From CAMPKL01 sp963817465 (GTDB lineage Bacteria > Acidobacteriota > Terriglobia > Bryobacterales > UBA6623), in contig CAWFOP010000018.1 of NCBI GenBank assembly GCA_963817465.1, forward strand, positions 248,001-312,000: 64,000 nt of DNA, in the 5' to 3' direction. Of the stretch, positions 29,864-40,894 are shown piece after piece. The notes beneath the pieces were generated by a model. It was given only the letters and a program-made list of their open reading frames with translations. It ran no database searches and had not been told where the DNA came from. Position numbers and translations under genes: made by a program. Numbering within the stretch: the stretch's first letter is position 1; the number at the start of each line of letters is the position of its first letter.

Positions 29864-32536
29864 CTATAGCGCCTCGAGCTGCGCGCGGTATGCGGCCTCG
29901 CGGTCAGGCTTGCCCCAGGCGTCGTAGAGGTAGACCAAGATCTGCAGCCGCTGGCGCCGCTGGGGTCCGGGGAGCTTTTCGAGCCGCTCGGGTTCGGGCG
30001 CCGCGGCCAGCGTCTGCTCCGCCGCTTCGTACTGCGACTGCATCGCCAGGCAAAGCGCGAGGAACGTGCGCGCTTCGGCGATCTGCCAATGCCCCGGCGG
30101 CAGCGTGCGCGAAAAGATCTTCAAGGCTTCTTCGAGCAGCGGCTGCGCCTGTTCGGGACGGCCGGAGTTGGTCAGCAACGAGCCCAATCCGATCAATGAA
30201 TTGGCGAGCCGCGGGTGCCCCTCCGGCAGAATGCGGCGGCGCAGCTCGAGCGCTTCTCTGAAGCGCTGCTCGGCTTCCGTGAGTCGGCCCCGTCGTTGCA
30301 ACAGCAAGGCGAGCGAATTGAGGTCTACGGCGACGTCGGGATGGTCGTCGCCCAGCAGCTTGCGATCGAGCTTCAAGGCCTCCTCGAGCCGCTCTTGCGC
30401 TTCCGCATAACGCCCTTGCTCGCTCAAGACCTCTGACAGATTGCGCAGCCCGTTGGCGACGCCGACGTGCTGGTGTCCGTAAAGATCCTCGACGACCTGC
30501 AGCGCCTCCTCGAACGTCTTTTGCGCCTCGGCCAGGCGGCCCGTGCGACGCAGCACCGCGCCGAGGCTCGACAGCGAGATCGCCACGTCGGGATGCTTCT
30601 CTCCCAACAGGCTGCGGTCCATCGCGAGCGCTTCGCGAAACAGATCTTCCGCGGCGCCGTATTCGCCCTTGCGGTAGAGCACCGTTCCCAGATTGTGAAT
30701 CGCGGCGGAGATTTCCGAGTGCGGCGCCTTGTAGAGCTTCTTGCGCAGCTCGAGCGTCTCCCTCGCGAGCCTTTCGGCCTTCTGGTACTCGCCGTTCTCG
30801 CGAGCCACCATGGCCAGGCCGTTCAGGCTGTTCGACACGTCCGCGTCGTCTTCCGACGACAGCTTGCGGCTCAGCGCCAGCGCCTTCGAGTACATTTCCT
30901 CGGCGTCGCCGTACTGCCCCATCAGGCGGCGCAACTCCGCGAGGTGGTTGAGGCTCTCGGCGACCGCCATGTGATTTTCGCCGTAAAGAAAGCGCCGCTT
31001 CTCGAGCGCGTCGGAAACGAGCCGCTCGGCCTCCTTGTATAGGCCGAGGTTTTGGTAGACGCGGCCCATCGTGTCCATCAGCTCGGCCTGCACGTCCGGC
31101 TGGTCGGCGAGCTCCAATCGCACGCGCGCCGCCCCCCAGTCGAGAATCTCGCGGGCGGTCACGCGCTCGCCGCGCGATTCGCCGGGGTCGGTGATGCGGA
31201 AGATGTCGGCGAGAAAGTCGGCCACCCGCTCGGCTTTGGCGCGCTGCTGCTCGGCGACGTCGCGCTCTCGCGCAATGCGCGACGCCGACACCGCCATCGA
31301 AATCGCGAAAGTGATCAGCAGCACGATGAACGCCGCGGCGGCGGAAGCCGGCAGCCAATGGCGGCGCAACAGCTTGCCGGTGCGATAGGCGAAGGTCTGC
31401 TTGCGCGCGTTGACCGGGTAGCCCTCGCGGTAGCGCCGCAAGTCGGCCGAGAAGCGCTCGACCGAGGCGTAGCGGTCCTCCGGGCGCTTGCTCATCGCCA
31501 TCAGGATGATGTCGTCGATCTCTCCCGAAAGTTCCTGGCTAAGCTTCTCGTTGGACTGCCCGCCGCGCGCGTTCGCGGCGAAAACCTCGCCTAGCACCAT
31601 CTGACTCGGGGGCAGCGGATCCAGCTCGCAGACCAAGTGCTCGAGCTTAGCCGGCGTGACGGACCCAAGCTGGTACGGCGGCCGGCTCGACAGCAGCTCG
31701 TACAGCACGACGCCCAGCGAGTAAACGTCCGACGCCACCGTCACGGGCTTGCCCAGCACCTGCTCGGGGCTGGCGTACTGGGGCGTCATCACGCGTCCCA
31801 GCGGCCCGGTGATATCGACTTGTTGCGGCCCGTCGTCAAGGATCTTCGCGATGCCGAAGTCGAGCAGCTTGGGTTCGCCGTCGTCGGTGACCAAGATGTT
31901 GCCCGGCTTGAGGTCGCGGTGAACCACCAGATTCTGGTGGGCGCAATGAACGGCGTCGCAGACTTTGCGGAAAAGGTCGATCCGCTCGTTGATGTTCAAG
32001 CGTTTGCGGTCGCAGTAGCTGTCGAGCTGCTCGCCCTTGATGTACTCCATGACGACGTAGGGGTCGCCTCGGTCGGTGGCCCCGGCGTCAAGGAGTTGGG
32101 CGATGTAGGGGTGGTGCAGATTGGCGAGGATCTGGCGTTCGCTGCGGAACCTGCGGATCAGCTCGGGCCGCGCGCCGGCGCCCCGCAGCACCTTGATCGC
32201 CACTTGACTCTCGTATTCTTGGTCGGCGCGCTCGGCGAGGAAGACCGCGCCCATGCCGCCCTCGCCGAGTTGCCGCACGACGCGATAGGCGCCGACGCGC
32301 TCGCCCTGCGCCGCGGGCTTCTCACGGGTGATGACTTCCGCGGCGACCTGCCGCACCGCGTCTTCGAGATGGCCGGCCGCGGCTTCCTCATCGGCGGCCA
32401 GCAGCGACTCGACTTCCTTGCGCAGCTCGCCGTCGCCCCCGCATGTGGATTCCAAGAAACCGCCGCGCTCTTCGGGCGCTAGCTCGAGAGCGCCCTCGAA
32501 GAGTTGTTCGATTCGCCGCCAGCGATCACTCTTCAT
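29864..32536 (-). CDS. Transmembrane Ser/Thr protein kinase with TPR sensor
   Basis: 890 residues. Short helical head (1-75); PknB-type kinase domain (about 84-375) with G-loop LGEGGMGAVFLAE, K115, HRDLKPGNILV (H206-R207-D208) and DFGIAK; one membrane helix (about 405-428, ASAAAAFIVLLITFAISMAV). A long C-terminal TPR array (about 440-890) has repeated units such as GEYGAAEDLFREALAMDRSL. All kinase catalytic residues are present, so it should be active. Its 5' end overlaps the ECF-like sigma factor by 11 bases, a pairing common in Acidobacteria, suggesting joint regulation. Confidence 0.92.
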   Translation of the reverse strand: MKSDRWRRIEQLFEGALELAPEERGGFLESTCGGDGELRKEVESLLAADEEAAAGHLEDAVRQVAAEVITREKPAAQGERVGAYRVVRQLGEGGMGAVFLAERADQEYESQVAIKVLRGAGARPELIRRFRSERQILANLHHPYIAQLLDAGATDRGDPYVVMEYIKGEQLDSYCDRKRLNINERIDLFRKVCDAVHCAHQNLVVHRDLKPGNILVTDDGEPKLLDFGIAKILDDGPQQVDITGPLGRVMTPQYASPEQVLGKPVTVASDVYSLGVVLYELLSSRPPYQLGSVTPAKLEHLVCELDPLPPSQMVLGEVFAANARGGQSNEKLSQELSGEIDDIILMAMSKRPEDRYASVERFSADLRRYREGYPVNARKQTFAYRTGKLLRRHWLPASAAAAFIVLLITFAISMAVSASRIARERDVAEQQRAKAERVADFLADIFRITDPGESRGERVTAREILDWGAARVRLELADQPDVQAELMDTMGRVYQNLGLYKEAERLVSDALEKRRFLYGENHMAVAESLNHLAELRRLMGQYGDAEEMYSKALALSRKLSSEDDADVSNSLNGLAMVARENGEYQKAERLARETLELRKKLYKAPHSEISAAIHNLGTVLYRKGEYGAAEDLFREALAMDRSLLGEKHPDVAISLSSLGAVLRRTGRLAEAQKTFEEALQVVEDLYGHQHVGVANGLRNLSEVLSEQGRYAEAQERLEEALKLDRKLLGDDHPDVAVDLNSLALLLQRRGRLTEAEQRFREALELRRRILPEGHPRLANSLIGLGSLLTNSGRPEQAQPLLEEALKIFSRTLPPGHWQIAEARTFLALCLAMQSQYEAAEQTLAAAPEPERLEKLPGPQRRQRLQILVYLYDAWGKPDREAAYRAQLEAL

Positions 32537-33116
32537 TCGGACTGAGCTCGCGGTAGAGCCAAGCCTTGGCCATGCGCAGCTCGCGGTGCACGGTCGCGGG
32601 CGAGATCGACAGCGCCTCGGCCATTTCGTCGTAGGTCATGCCGCCGAAGAAGTGCAGCTCGATGATCTCGGCCTTGCGCTTGTCCTGCGCGGCCAGGCGC
32701 GTCAACGCTTCGTCGAGATCGGCGACATTGGCGTCGCGGGTCGCGCTGGAGGGCGCCATGCCTTCGTCCAGTGTTACCTTCGGCTGTCCGGCCCCACGTT
32801 TCTGCCGGTTCTTGGCCTTGGCGTGATCGACCAACACTCGCCGCATCGTGCGCGCCGCCACCGCGAAGAAATGCGTGCGGTCCTGGTACGAAACATCGGC
32901 TCCGACCAACCGCATGTACGCCTCGTTCACCACCGCCGTCGCTTGGAGCGTGTGCGAGCCGCGTTCGCCGCCCATCTGCCGCGCCGCCAATGCCCGTAAC
33001 TCCCTGTAAACAAGAGGCACCAGCTCGTTGACGGCGTTCTGGTCGCCCTCTCGGCATTGCGCCAGCAGGACGGTGATGTTGGGGTTGACGGATTCGGCCA
33101 AGCGCAATACCTCCAA
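32526..33116 (-). CDS. ECF-like RNA polymerase sigma factor (TIGR02999 type)
   Basis: 196 residues. Region 2 includes YRELRALAARQMGGERGSHT and TAVVNEAYMRLVGADVSYQ; region 4 includes KRKAEIIELHFFGGMTYDEMA and an HTH (SISPATVHRELRMAKAWLYRE). These features match the ECF subfamily that sits beside Ser/Thr kinases in Acidobacteria and Planctomycetes. It directs transcription in response to an unknown cue, perhaps via the kinase encoded just downstream and overlapping. The start could also be an internal codon near 33100; MEVLRLAESVN is the longest sensible choice. Confidence 0.88.
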   Translation of the reverse strand: MEVLRLAESVNPNITVLLAQCREGDQNAVNELVPLVYRELRALAARQMGGERGSHTLQATAVVNEAYMRLVGADVSYQDRTHFFAVAARTMRRVLVDHAKAKNRQKRGAGQPKVTLDEGMAPSSATRDANVADLDEALTRLAAQDKRKAEIIELHFFGGMTYDEMAEALSISPATVHRELRMAKAWLYRELSPNEE

Positions 33117-33245
33117 TTTATAAGAACATCGCCATGGTACTCGCGCCGTCCAATGCCGTCAAATGCGCCGGTCAAATGATGCTGCGCGCCATTCGATGTC
33201 GCTTTAACAGGTAGACGGTACTACCATCAATTGCAAGGCGAGCCG

Positions 33246-33923
33246 ATGCACACCCCCAAATCTTTGCTGCCCGTTTTATTTCTTTCCCTGCTCGCCCCCG
33301 CTGCGGCCCAGACGCTTACGCCGCAGAAGAGCCTCGAGGTCACCCTGGAGAAGCGCGGCGAAAAGAACTGGCAAGCCGTGGAGCCCGGGCGCGTGCTCGA
33401 TCAGGGCGACGAAGTGCGATTTCGCGTGCGCTCGAACCTCGACGGCGAGCTCTATGCCTACAACCGCGGTCCGGGCGGACAGGCGGAGCTCATATTCCCG
33501 CGCCGCGAAGTCGGTCAAGCGAATCGCCTTTCTCCGGGCGGCGAAGTCGTCATCCCCGAGGACGGAGCCTTCTCGATCAGCGGGCCCCCGGGGCACGACG
33601 TCGTCTACTGGGTTGTCTCGCCGGCCGGACAAGGTCCGCCGTCGCTGCCCAACATGGCCGCCGCCGCTACTCCCAAGCGGCCCGCGCCTCCGCAATTGAT
33701 GCCGAGCTGCGACGAAACGATCTTGCGCGCCCGCAGCATCTGCATCGACCAAACGGCCGGCGCCCAGACGCTGCAATCCACCGAAGCCGCAGGCGTGTTC
33801 GGCGATTCCGACCTCCACTCGCGCGGCATCGGCGTGAAGCGCCAGTTGAACAGCGCCGTGATCACCGCCGAGCGAGCGGATAACGGCGTGCTCGTGTTTG
33901 AATACCGCATCCCTCACCGCTAG
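33246..33923 (+). CDS. Secreted DUF4384-like protein
   Basis: 225 residues with a signal peptide (MHTPKSLLPVLFLSLLAPAAA). The region GDEVRFRVRSNLDGELYAYN to QAELIFPRREVGQANRLSPGG and VIPEDGAFSI follows the DUF4384 beta-sandwich pattern. DUF4384 domains often accompany protease, kinase or caspase modules; here it stands alone, divergent from the sigma factor/kinase pair, and might be its target or sensor partner. The C-terminal 80 residues are not recognised. ATG 33246 precedes the signal peptide directly; GCGAG is a weak binding site. Confidence 0.65.
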   Translation: MHTPKSLLPVLFLSLLAPAAAQTLTPQKSLEVTLEKRGEKNWQAVEPGRVLDQGDEVRFRVRSNLDGELYAYNRGPGGQAELIFPRREVGQANRLSPGGEVVIPEDGAFSISGPPGHDVVYWVVSPAGQGPPSLPNMAAAATPKRPAPPQLMPSCDETILRARSICIDQTAGAQTLQSTEAAGVFGDSDLHSRGIGVKRQLNSAVITAERADNGVLVFEYRIPHR

Positions 33924-34159
33924 AGTCTGCGTGATCCGCGCTGCCTGAAGTGGCCCAATACATCCTCTAGCGCCGCGAAAATACGGGCGCATCGAAGGGA
34001 CGCCTCCGCTTCGGTGAGTGTCGCGGCTCGTGCTTCGCGCTCGTTGTCGCCGCGGCGCTCCGAAAGGGATTCCGTCGCGAAAGCCGCCGACCCTTTGCCT
34101 TTTCTTCCCTCAGCGCCTATAGTAATAGGTGTCCGACGCTGATAACCGGCGCCGCGACC

Positions 34160-34181
34160 GTGGGCTCGGGCCCACTTTTTT
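34160..34181 (+). terminator. Intrinsic terminator/attenuator in the rimP leader
   Basis: Perfect 6-bp stem GTGGGC (34160-34165) with GCCCAC (34170-34175), loop TCGG, followed directly by six T. It lies 10 bases before the rimP ATG, so it must be conditional. The rimP-nusA-infB leader ends in such a hairpin in many bacteria; control through NusA is plausible by analogy. Confidence 0.75.
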
Positions 34182-34191
34182 GTTGCTCGAA

Positions 34192-34683
34192 ATGCCAGCG
34201 GACAAAAGCAGCGTCGCCGAACGAGTGCGAGAGATTACAGAGCGCGTCGCTGCGTCCGAAGGTCTCGAAATCGTCGATGTCGAATGGCACGGCGGCGGCG
34301 CAAAGGGCGTCCTACGGATATATATCGACAAGCCGTCCGGCGTAACCCACGCGGACTGCGAGGCGGTTTCCAAACAAGTCTCGACGATTCTCGATGTCGA
34401 GGACGTCGTGCCCGTAGAGCGCTATTTTCTCGAGGTTTCCTCGCCCGGCCTCGATCGCAAGCTGCTCAAGCCGGACGATTACCTCCGGTTCGCAGGAAAA
34501 AAAGCAAAGATTCGCTTGAAGACGGAGATCGCAGGAAGACAGCAATACACCGGACTATTGCGCGGCTTTGAGGAGGACATGGCTCTCCTCGAGGTCGGAC
34601 CGGAACAGATCATCCGATTTTCACTCGACGACGTGCGGACGGCGAGGCTGGTCATCGACCTCCAGCCGACCGGAGAGGAGTAG
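34192..34683 (+). CDS. rimP: Ribosome maturation factor RimP
   Basis: 163 residues. The N-terminal alpha/beta domain has GLEIVDVEWHGGGAKGVLRIYID, then the strongly conserved YFLEVSSPGLDRKLLKP, and the C-terminal SH3-like domain ends in VRTARLVIDL. RimP acts in 30S subunit assembly in the cytoplasm. ATG 34192 is preferred over the upstream in-frame GTG at 34129 because that codon would place coding across the attenuator. nusA starts six bases after its stop. Confidence 0.93.
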   Translation: MPADKSSVAERVREITERVAASEGLEIVDVEWHGGGAKGVLRIYIDKPSGVTHADCEAVSKQVSTILDVEDVVPVERYFLEVSSPGLDRKLLKPDDYLRFAGKKAKIRLKTEIAGRQQYTGLLRGFEEDMALLEVGPEQIIRFSLDDVRTARLVIDLQPTGEE

Positions 34684-34689
34684 ACGGGA

Positions 34690-36312
<1,623 letters not shown>

Positions 36313-36344
36313 TGTAACGAGCAAGTCGTAGGAACGGAGGAAGT

Positions 36345-39188
36345 TTGGCACGCACAGCGAAGATAAGGATTAACGAGTTAGCCAGAGAACTGGAAGTCAA
36401 AGCCAACGCAGTTTTAGACCTGCTGCCCGAGTACGGCGTCAACGATAAGAAGACGCACTCGAGTTCCATTGACGAATCGGTCGCGGAGAAAGTCCGTCAA
36501 CGCTTGCTTACACAAACTCCATCCGAATCCACGACTCTGCCGGAGCTTGAGTTGCCTCAGCCCCGCCGGCAGTCCCCCGCGCCCGCCAGTCAAACGCCGA
36601 CTCCTGCGGCGCGCCCCTCGATTCCTATCGGCCGCGGCCGGCAAGGCGGCCCCATCAAGCCGCCGGTGTTGAGGCCGCCGCTGACACGGCCCTCCGCGCC
36701 CCCCAGCCCGCCTCTAGGCGGAGGTGCGTCGCAAAGCCAAACCCCGGCGCCCGCCGCCCGACCTGCGCCGCCGCCGAAGGCCCTGACTCCCGCACGTCCG
36801 GCGCCGCGAGAGCCCCGCCCCGAACTGCCGCCCGAGCCGGGTTCGGCGCAGTCGGTTCCGAAGATCCCGCGGACCAATCAGGCGCGCCAAGCGCAGCCGA
36901 TACGCCGCGCCGTGCCGAGCGTGCCCCAGGCCCCGCGGCAAGCGCCCACTCCCGGCGCGCCCCGGCCGCGGCCCGCGCCCTCGGCGCCTCGTTCCGCCGC
37001 GGAAGCGCGCGGCGGTTACGGCGGCCGCCCCGGTTCGCCGCCGCAGCGCACTCCGCCCAGCTCGCCCATGCCGCGTCCCGGCCGGCCGGTGACGCCGCCT
37101 TCGGTGGGCCGGCCCCAAGGGCGCGGCCCCGGCCAACCCGCTTCGCCCGCCGCTCGTCAGCGCCCGGGCATCGTGCCCGGACAACCGATCTACAACCGTC
37201 CTCGCGGCCCTGAAGGCGGAGCCGTGCCCGGCATGCCGACCCAGCGGCCGGGCGGACTCGGCCGACCCGGCGCTCCCGGCCGTCCAGGCCCCGGCGGAGC
37301 CGGCAGGCCGGATATGCGCCGCGGCCGACCCGGTCCCGGCGGTCGTCGCCGTGACGTCGAAGCCGAGCGCGAGAGAAAGGTTCTCCAGCGGCCCTCGGCC
37401 CGAGCGCCGCAAGCGCCTCCCAAGGCCCAGAACGAAGAGATCGTCATCGGTGACGGCGCCACGGTGAAAGAGCTCGCTGAAAAGCTCGGCATCAAGGCCA
37501 ACGTGATTATCAAGACCTTGGTCGAGCGCGGGCTGTTCGCCACGATCAATCAAACGCTCGACATGGAGACGATCAAGGATCTGTCTCAATACTTCGGCGC
37601 CAAGGTCGAAGAGCTCACCTTCGAGGAAGAGTTCGAGCTCGAAACCGACCTCGCCGAAGACCCGACCCAACTCGAGCCGCGCGCTCCGGTCGTCACCGTC
37701 ATGGGTCACGTCGACCACGGCAAGACGTCGTTGCTCGACGCCATTCGCGACACCAGCGTCGCCGATCGCGAGGCCGGCGGCATCACACAGGCCATCGGCG
37801 CCTCGACGGTCGTTCACGACGGCCGCAAGATCGTCTTCATCGACACCCCGGGCCACGAGGCCTTCACGCGCATGCGCGCCCAAGGCGCCAAGGTCACCGA
37901 CGTCGTCGTCTTGGTGGTCGCCGCCGACGACGGCGTCATGCCTCAAACGCTGGAAGCGATCGACCACGCCAGGGCGGCGGGAGTCCCGCTGGTCGTTGCG
38001 GTCAACAAGATCGACAAGAATAACGCCCAGCCCGATCGCGTCAAGCAGCAGCTCAGCGACCGCGGCCTGATGCCCGAAGAGTGGGGCGGCGAGACGATCT
38101 TCGTGAACGTCTCGGCCATCAAGCGCGAGAACATCGACTCGCTGCTCGAGATGGTGTTGCTTGTGGCGGATCTGCGCGAGCTCAAGGCGAATCCCAACCG
38201 TCTGGCCTCGGGAACCGTGCTGGAAGCCAAGCTCGACCGCGGCCAGGGCCCGGTCGCGACGGTCATCGTCCAAAACGGCACTCTGCGCACCGGCGATTAC
38301 TTTCTCGTCGGTTCGGTCTTCGGGCGCGTTCGCGCCATGCTCGACGACAAGGGCAAACAGCTCACCGAGGCCGGCCCGTCCACGCCGGTTCTCGTGTTGG
38401 GCCTCGAGGATACGCCGCAGCCCGGCGATCAGCTCGTCGTCACCAATGACATCGACAAGGCTCGCAAGATCGTCGAGTTCCGCGAAGAGAAAGAGCGTCA
38501 AGAGCAGATGTCGAAGACGTCTCGCCTCTCGCTCGAGCAATTCCAAGAGAGCCTTAAACGCGGCGAAATCAAGGAATTGCCGATCGTTTTGAAAGCGGAT
38601 GTTCAAGGCTCGCTCGACGTCCTCGAAGATACGCTTCGCAAGCTCCGAAACGACAAGGTGCAGTTGCAGGTCCTGCGCGCCGGCGTCGGCGCCGTCTCCG
38701 AGTCCGACGTGCTGTTCGCCATGGCCTCCAATGCCATCATCGTCGGGTTCAACGTTCGCCCTGAGCGCAGCGCCGCGGTGCTCGCCGAGCGCGAGAAGAT
38801 CGAGATCCGCCTGCACACCGTCATCTACGAGCTGCAAGACGAGCTCAAGAAGGCGCTCGCCGGATTGCTCGCCCCGGTCATCAAGGAAACCTTCGAGGGC
38901 CGCGCGGTCGTGCAAGAGGCCTTCCGCGTCACCAAGCTCGGAACCGTGGCCGGCTGCCTGCTCGAAGAAGGCAAGGCCTCGAGCTCGAGCAAGGCCCGCC
39001 TGTTGCGCGACAACATCGTGGTCTACACCGGCAAGGTCGCCTCGCTCCGCCGCTTCAAGGACGACGTCAGCGAAGTCCGCGCCGGTCAGGAATGCGGCAT
39101 CCTGTTGCACAACTACAACGACATCAAGCAAGGCGACGTGATCGAGTTGTTCCAGACCGTCGAGGTGGCGCAGGAGTTGGAGCTGTAG
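36345..39188 (+). CDS. infB: Translation initiation factor IF-2
   Basis: 947 residues. An IF2_N domain at 1-50 (KIRINELARELEVKANAVLD) is followed by a linker of roughly 280 residues made almost only of Pro, Arg, Gly and Ala (about 60-350), then a second IF2_N motif (VKELAEKLGIKANVIIKTL). The GTPase domain has VMGHVDHGKTSLLDAI, DTPGHEAF and NKIDKNNA, and domains II-IV follow. It brings initiator tRNA to the 30S subunit. TTG 36345 is selected by GGAGG at 36336-36340. ylxP begins on the next base after the stop. Confidence 0.96.
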   Translation: MARTAKIRINELARELEVKANAVLDLLPEYGVNDKKTHSSSIDESVAEKVRQRLLTQTPSESTTLPELELPQPRRQSPAPASQTPTPAARPSIPIGRGRQGGPIKPPVLRPPLTRPSAPPSPPLGGGASQSQTPAPAARPAPPPKALTPARPAPREPRPELPPEPGSAQSVPKIPRTNQARQAQPIRRAVPSVPQAPRQAPTPGAPRPRPAPSAPRSAAEARGGYGGRPGSPPQRTPPSSPMPRPGRPVTPPSVGRPQGRGPGQPASPAARQRPGIVPGQPIYNRPRGPEGGAVPGMPTQRPGGLGRPGAPGRPGPGGAGRPDMRRGRPGPGGRRRDVEAERERKVLQRPSARAPQAPPKAQNEEIVIGDGATVKELAEKLGIKANVIIKTLVERGLFATINQTLDMETIKDLSQYFGAKVEELTFEEEFELETDLAEDPTQLEPRAPVVTVMGHVDHGKTSLLDAIRDTSVADREAGGITQAIGASTVVHDGRKIVFIDTPGHEAFTRMRAQGAKVTDVVVLVVAADDGVMPQTLEAIDHARAAGVPLVVAVNKIDKNNAQPDRVKQQLSDRGLMPEEWGGETIFVNVSAIKRENIDSLLEMVLLVADLRELKANPNRLASGTVLEAKLDRGQGPVATVIVQNGTLRTGDYFLVGSVFGRVRAMLDDKGKQLTEAGPSTPVLVLGLEDTPQPGDQLVVTNDIDKARKIVEFREEKERQEQMSKTSRLSLEQFQESLKRGEIKELPIVLKADVQGSLDVLEDTLRKLRNDKVQLQVLRAGVGAVSESDVLFAMASNAIIVGFNVRPERSAAVLAEREKIEIRLHTVIYELQDELKKALAGLLAPVIKETFEGRAVVQEAFRVTKLGTVAGCLLEEGKASSSSKARLLRDNIVVYTGKVASLRRFKDDVSEVRAGQECGILLHNYNDIKQGDVIELFQTVEVAQELEL

Positions 39189-39473
39189 TTGGCCGCGGTC
39201 GGTCTGCTTACCCTCGAAATCACGCTCGAAGACGCGCACTCGCTCAAAGACAAGCGCCAGGTCGTGCGGTCGCTCAAAGACCGCTTGAAGGCGCGTTTCA
39301 ACGTCTCGGTCGCTGAAGTCGGCTACCATGACGTGTGGCAACGCGCGGCCGTCGCGGTCGCGGCGGTCGGCGTCGACCGGGTCAGCGTCGAAGCGACGTT
39401 GACCAAGGCGGAAGATTTCGCCGCGGACCTGCTGGGCGGCGAATTGACCGCCTCGAACATTGAGTTTCTCTAG
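39189..39473 (+). CDS. YlxP-like DUF503 protein
   Basis: 94 residues starting with TTG directly after the infB stop. The pattern VGLLTLEITLEDAHSLKDKR, SLKDRLKARFNVSVAEVG and the C-terminal D-x-x-A-D-L-L-G-G matches the DUF503/YlxP family found between infB and rbfA in many bacteria. Its role is uncertain, with reports linking it to ribosome maturation. Overlapping or adjoining starts on both sides support membership of the operon. Confidence 0.82.
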   Translation: MAAVGLLTLEITLEDAHSLKDKRQVVRSLKDRLKARFNVSVAEVGYHDVWQRAAVAVAAVGVDRVSVEATLTKAEDFAADLLGGELTASNIEFL

Positions 39474-39487
39474 CCGCCCCGCCGCAC

Positions 39488-40837
39488 ATGAGCATCCGCC
39501 GATCCAGAGCCGCCGAGCAGATCCGACGCGAGTTGACCGAGATTCTTTTCGAGCGGCGTGACGCCGATCTGCCTTCGGTTTACCTCGATAAGGTCGAGCT
39601 GGCGCCCGATTTCAGCTTTGCGCGGGTGCTCGTCCAACCCGCCGACCCCTCGGCGCAGCCCAAGGACGACGCGGAGCTGGTCCGCCCCTTGCAGAAGATC
39701 GAGCCCGCACTGCGTGGAGAGATCGCGCGCCGCATGCAGTTGCGCAAGGTCCCGCATTTCGTGTTCACTTTCGACCGCGGCCAAAGGAACGCCCGGCGCA
39801 TCGAGGAACTGCTCGATCAGGCCAAGAAGCGCTCGAAGTGGACCGGCGAATTGATTGTTCTGCTGCTGCTGGGCGTCGCGGCGCTGCGCGCGGCCGACGC
39901 GCCGCCCAAGCTGGAGCGCTACGAAGCCTCCGCGACGATCATGGGCAGCGAGTTTCATCTCGCCCTTTACGGCAAGGATCTCAAGCTGCTCGGTCCGGTC
40001 GCCTACGCGGCGTTCGACGAGGCGCGACGCGTCGATGACCTGATCAGCAATTACAAGCCCGACAGCGAATTGAGCCGCCTCAACGACAGGGCGGGCGCCG
40101 CAGACGTGGTCGTCGGCGATGAGCTGTTCGACCTGCTCGCGCGCTGTTTCGACTACAGCCGCCGCAGCGACGGCGCCTTCGACCCGACCGTGGGCAAGCT
40201 GATGAAGATCTGGGGATTCTATAAGGGCTCGGGGAAGCTGCCCGGCGCCCTCGCGCTTCACAACGCGCTCGAGGATGTCGGCTATCGGCGCGTCACAATG
40301 AATGCGGTCGCCCACACCATTCGGTTCGAGGTCGCTGGGATCGAGATCGACCCCGGCGGCTTCGGCAAGGGCTATGCGGTCGAGCGAGTCGTGACCTTGC
40401 TGCGGAAATACAAGATACCGGCGGCGATGGTCAGCGCGGGCTCGAGCAGCCTCTACGGCTTGGGCGCTCCGCCCGCCGAGCCCCGCGGCTGGAAAGCGCT
40501 GATTCGCGACCCCAAGGACGCCGCCAAGACCGTCGCAACGGTATTTCTCAAGGACCAATCTTTGTCCACATCCGGGTCCTACGAGAAGTTCTTCGACGTC
40601 GACGGGGTGACCTACAGCCACATCATGGACCCGCGGACCGGCATGCCCGCCAAAGGAACCCTGGCGGTCTCGGTCGTGGCGGATTCGCCGTTCGACAGCG
40701 AGGTCTGGACCACCGCTCTATTTGTCAACGGCGAGAGCTGGGCTCGCAAAAACGCTCCCCAAGACCTGCGCATCCTATTCTGCTCCGAGGGTCGCCCCTG
40801 CGGCTGGCGGTCAGGCGAGCCGGCTGCGGCCCAATGA
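39488..40837 (+). CDS. rbfA: RbfA and ApbE read as one open frame
   Basis: 449 residues. Residues 1-118 are ribosome-binding factor A (SIRRSRAAEQIRRELTEIL, LVRPLQKIEPALRGEIARRM, FDRGQRNARRIEELL), a 30S cold-shock maturation factor. From residue 122 (TTG 39851) the frame becomes an FMN transferase of the ApbE family (ELIVLLLLGVAALRA signal-like segment, IDPGGFGKGYAVERV, YSHIMDPRTGMPA), which flavinylates exported proteins. RbfA is cytoplasmic and ApbE exported, so a functional fusion is unlikely. Either ApbE starts at TTG 39851 as an internal gene and the RbfA stop was lost by an indel, or the fusion is real. ApbE alone would be about 328 residues, its usual length. Confidence 0.85.
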   Translation: MSIRRSRAAEQIRRELTEILFERRDADLPSVYLDKVELAPDFSFARVLVQPADPSAQPKDDAELVRPLQKIEPALRGEIARRMQLRKVPHFVFTFDRGQRNARRIEELLDQAKKRSKWTGELIVLLLLGVAALRAADAPPKLERYEASATIMGSEFHLALYGKDLKLLGPVAYAAFDEARRVDDLISNYKPDSELSRLNDRAGAADVVVGDELFDLLARCFDYSRRSDGAFDPTVGKLMKIWGFYKGSGKLPGALALHNALEDVGYRRVTMNAVAHTIRFEVAGIEIDPGGFGKGYAVERVVTLLRKYKIPAAMVSAGSSSLYGLGAPPAEPRGWKALIRDPKDAAKTVATVFLKDQSLSTSGSYEKFFDVDGVTYSHIMDPRTGMPAKGTLAVSVVADSPFDSEVWTTALFVNGESWARKNAPQDLRILFCSEGRPCGWRSGEPAAAQ

Positions 40838-40840
40838 GAA

Positions 40841-40864
40841 AGGGCGGCCCTTGCGAGCCGCCCT
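40841..40864. terminator. Hairpin between apbE and the Flp pilin
   Basis: Perfect 8-bp stem AGGGCGGC (40841-40848) with GCCGCCCT (40857-40864), loop CCTTGCGA. It lies between two convergent genes and may serve both. There is no clear T-tract on the plus side, so termination efficiency is unsure. Confidence 0.5.
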
Positions 40865-40894
40865 GTGTCGTCCTGTCTGGTTGTTGATTGCAGT

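Noticed and set aside
33276..33992. Minus-strand frame opposite the DUF4384-like gene
   Set aside because: Antisense shadow; the plus-strand product has a signal peptide and conserved domain pattern.
36714..39341. Minus-strand open frame of 875 codons
   Set aside because: Antisense shadow of infB caused by high GC at third positions.
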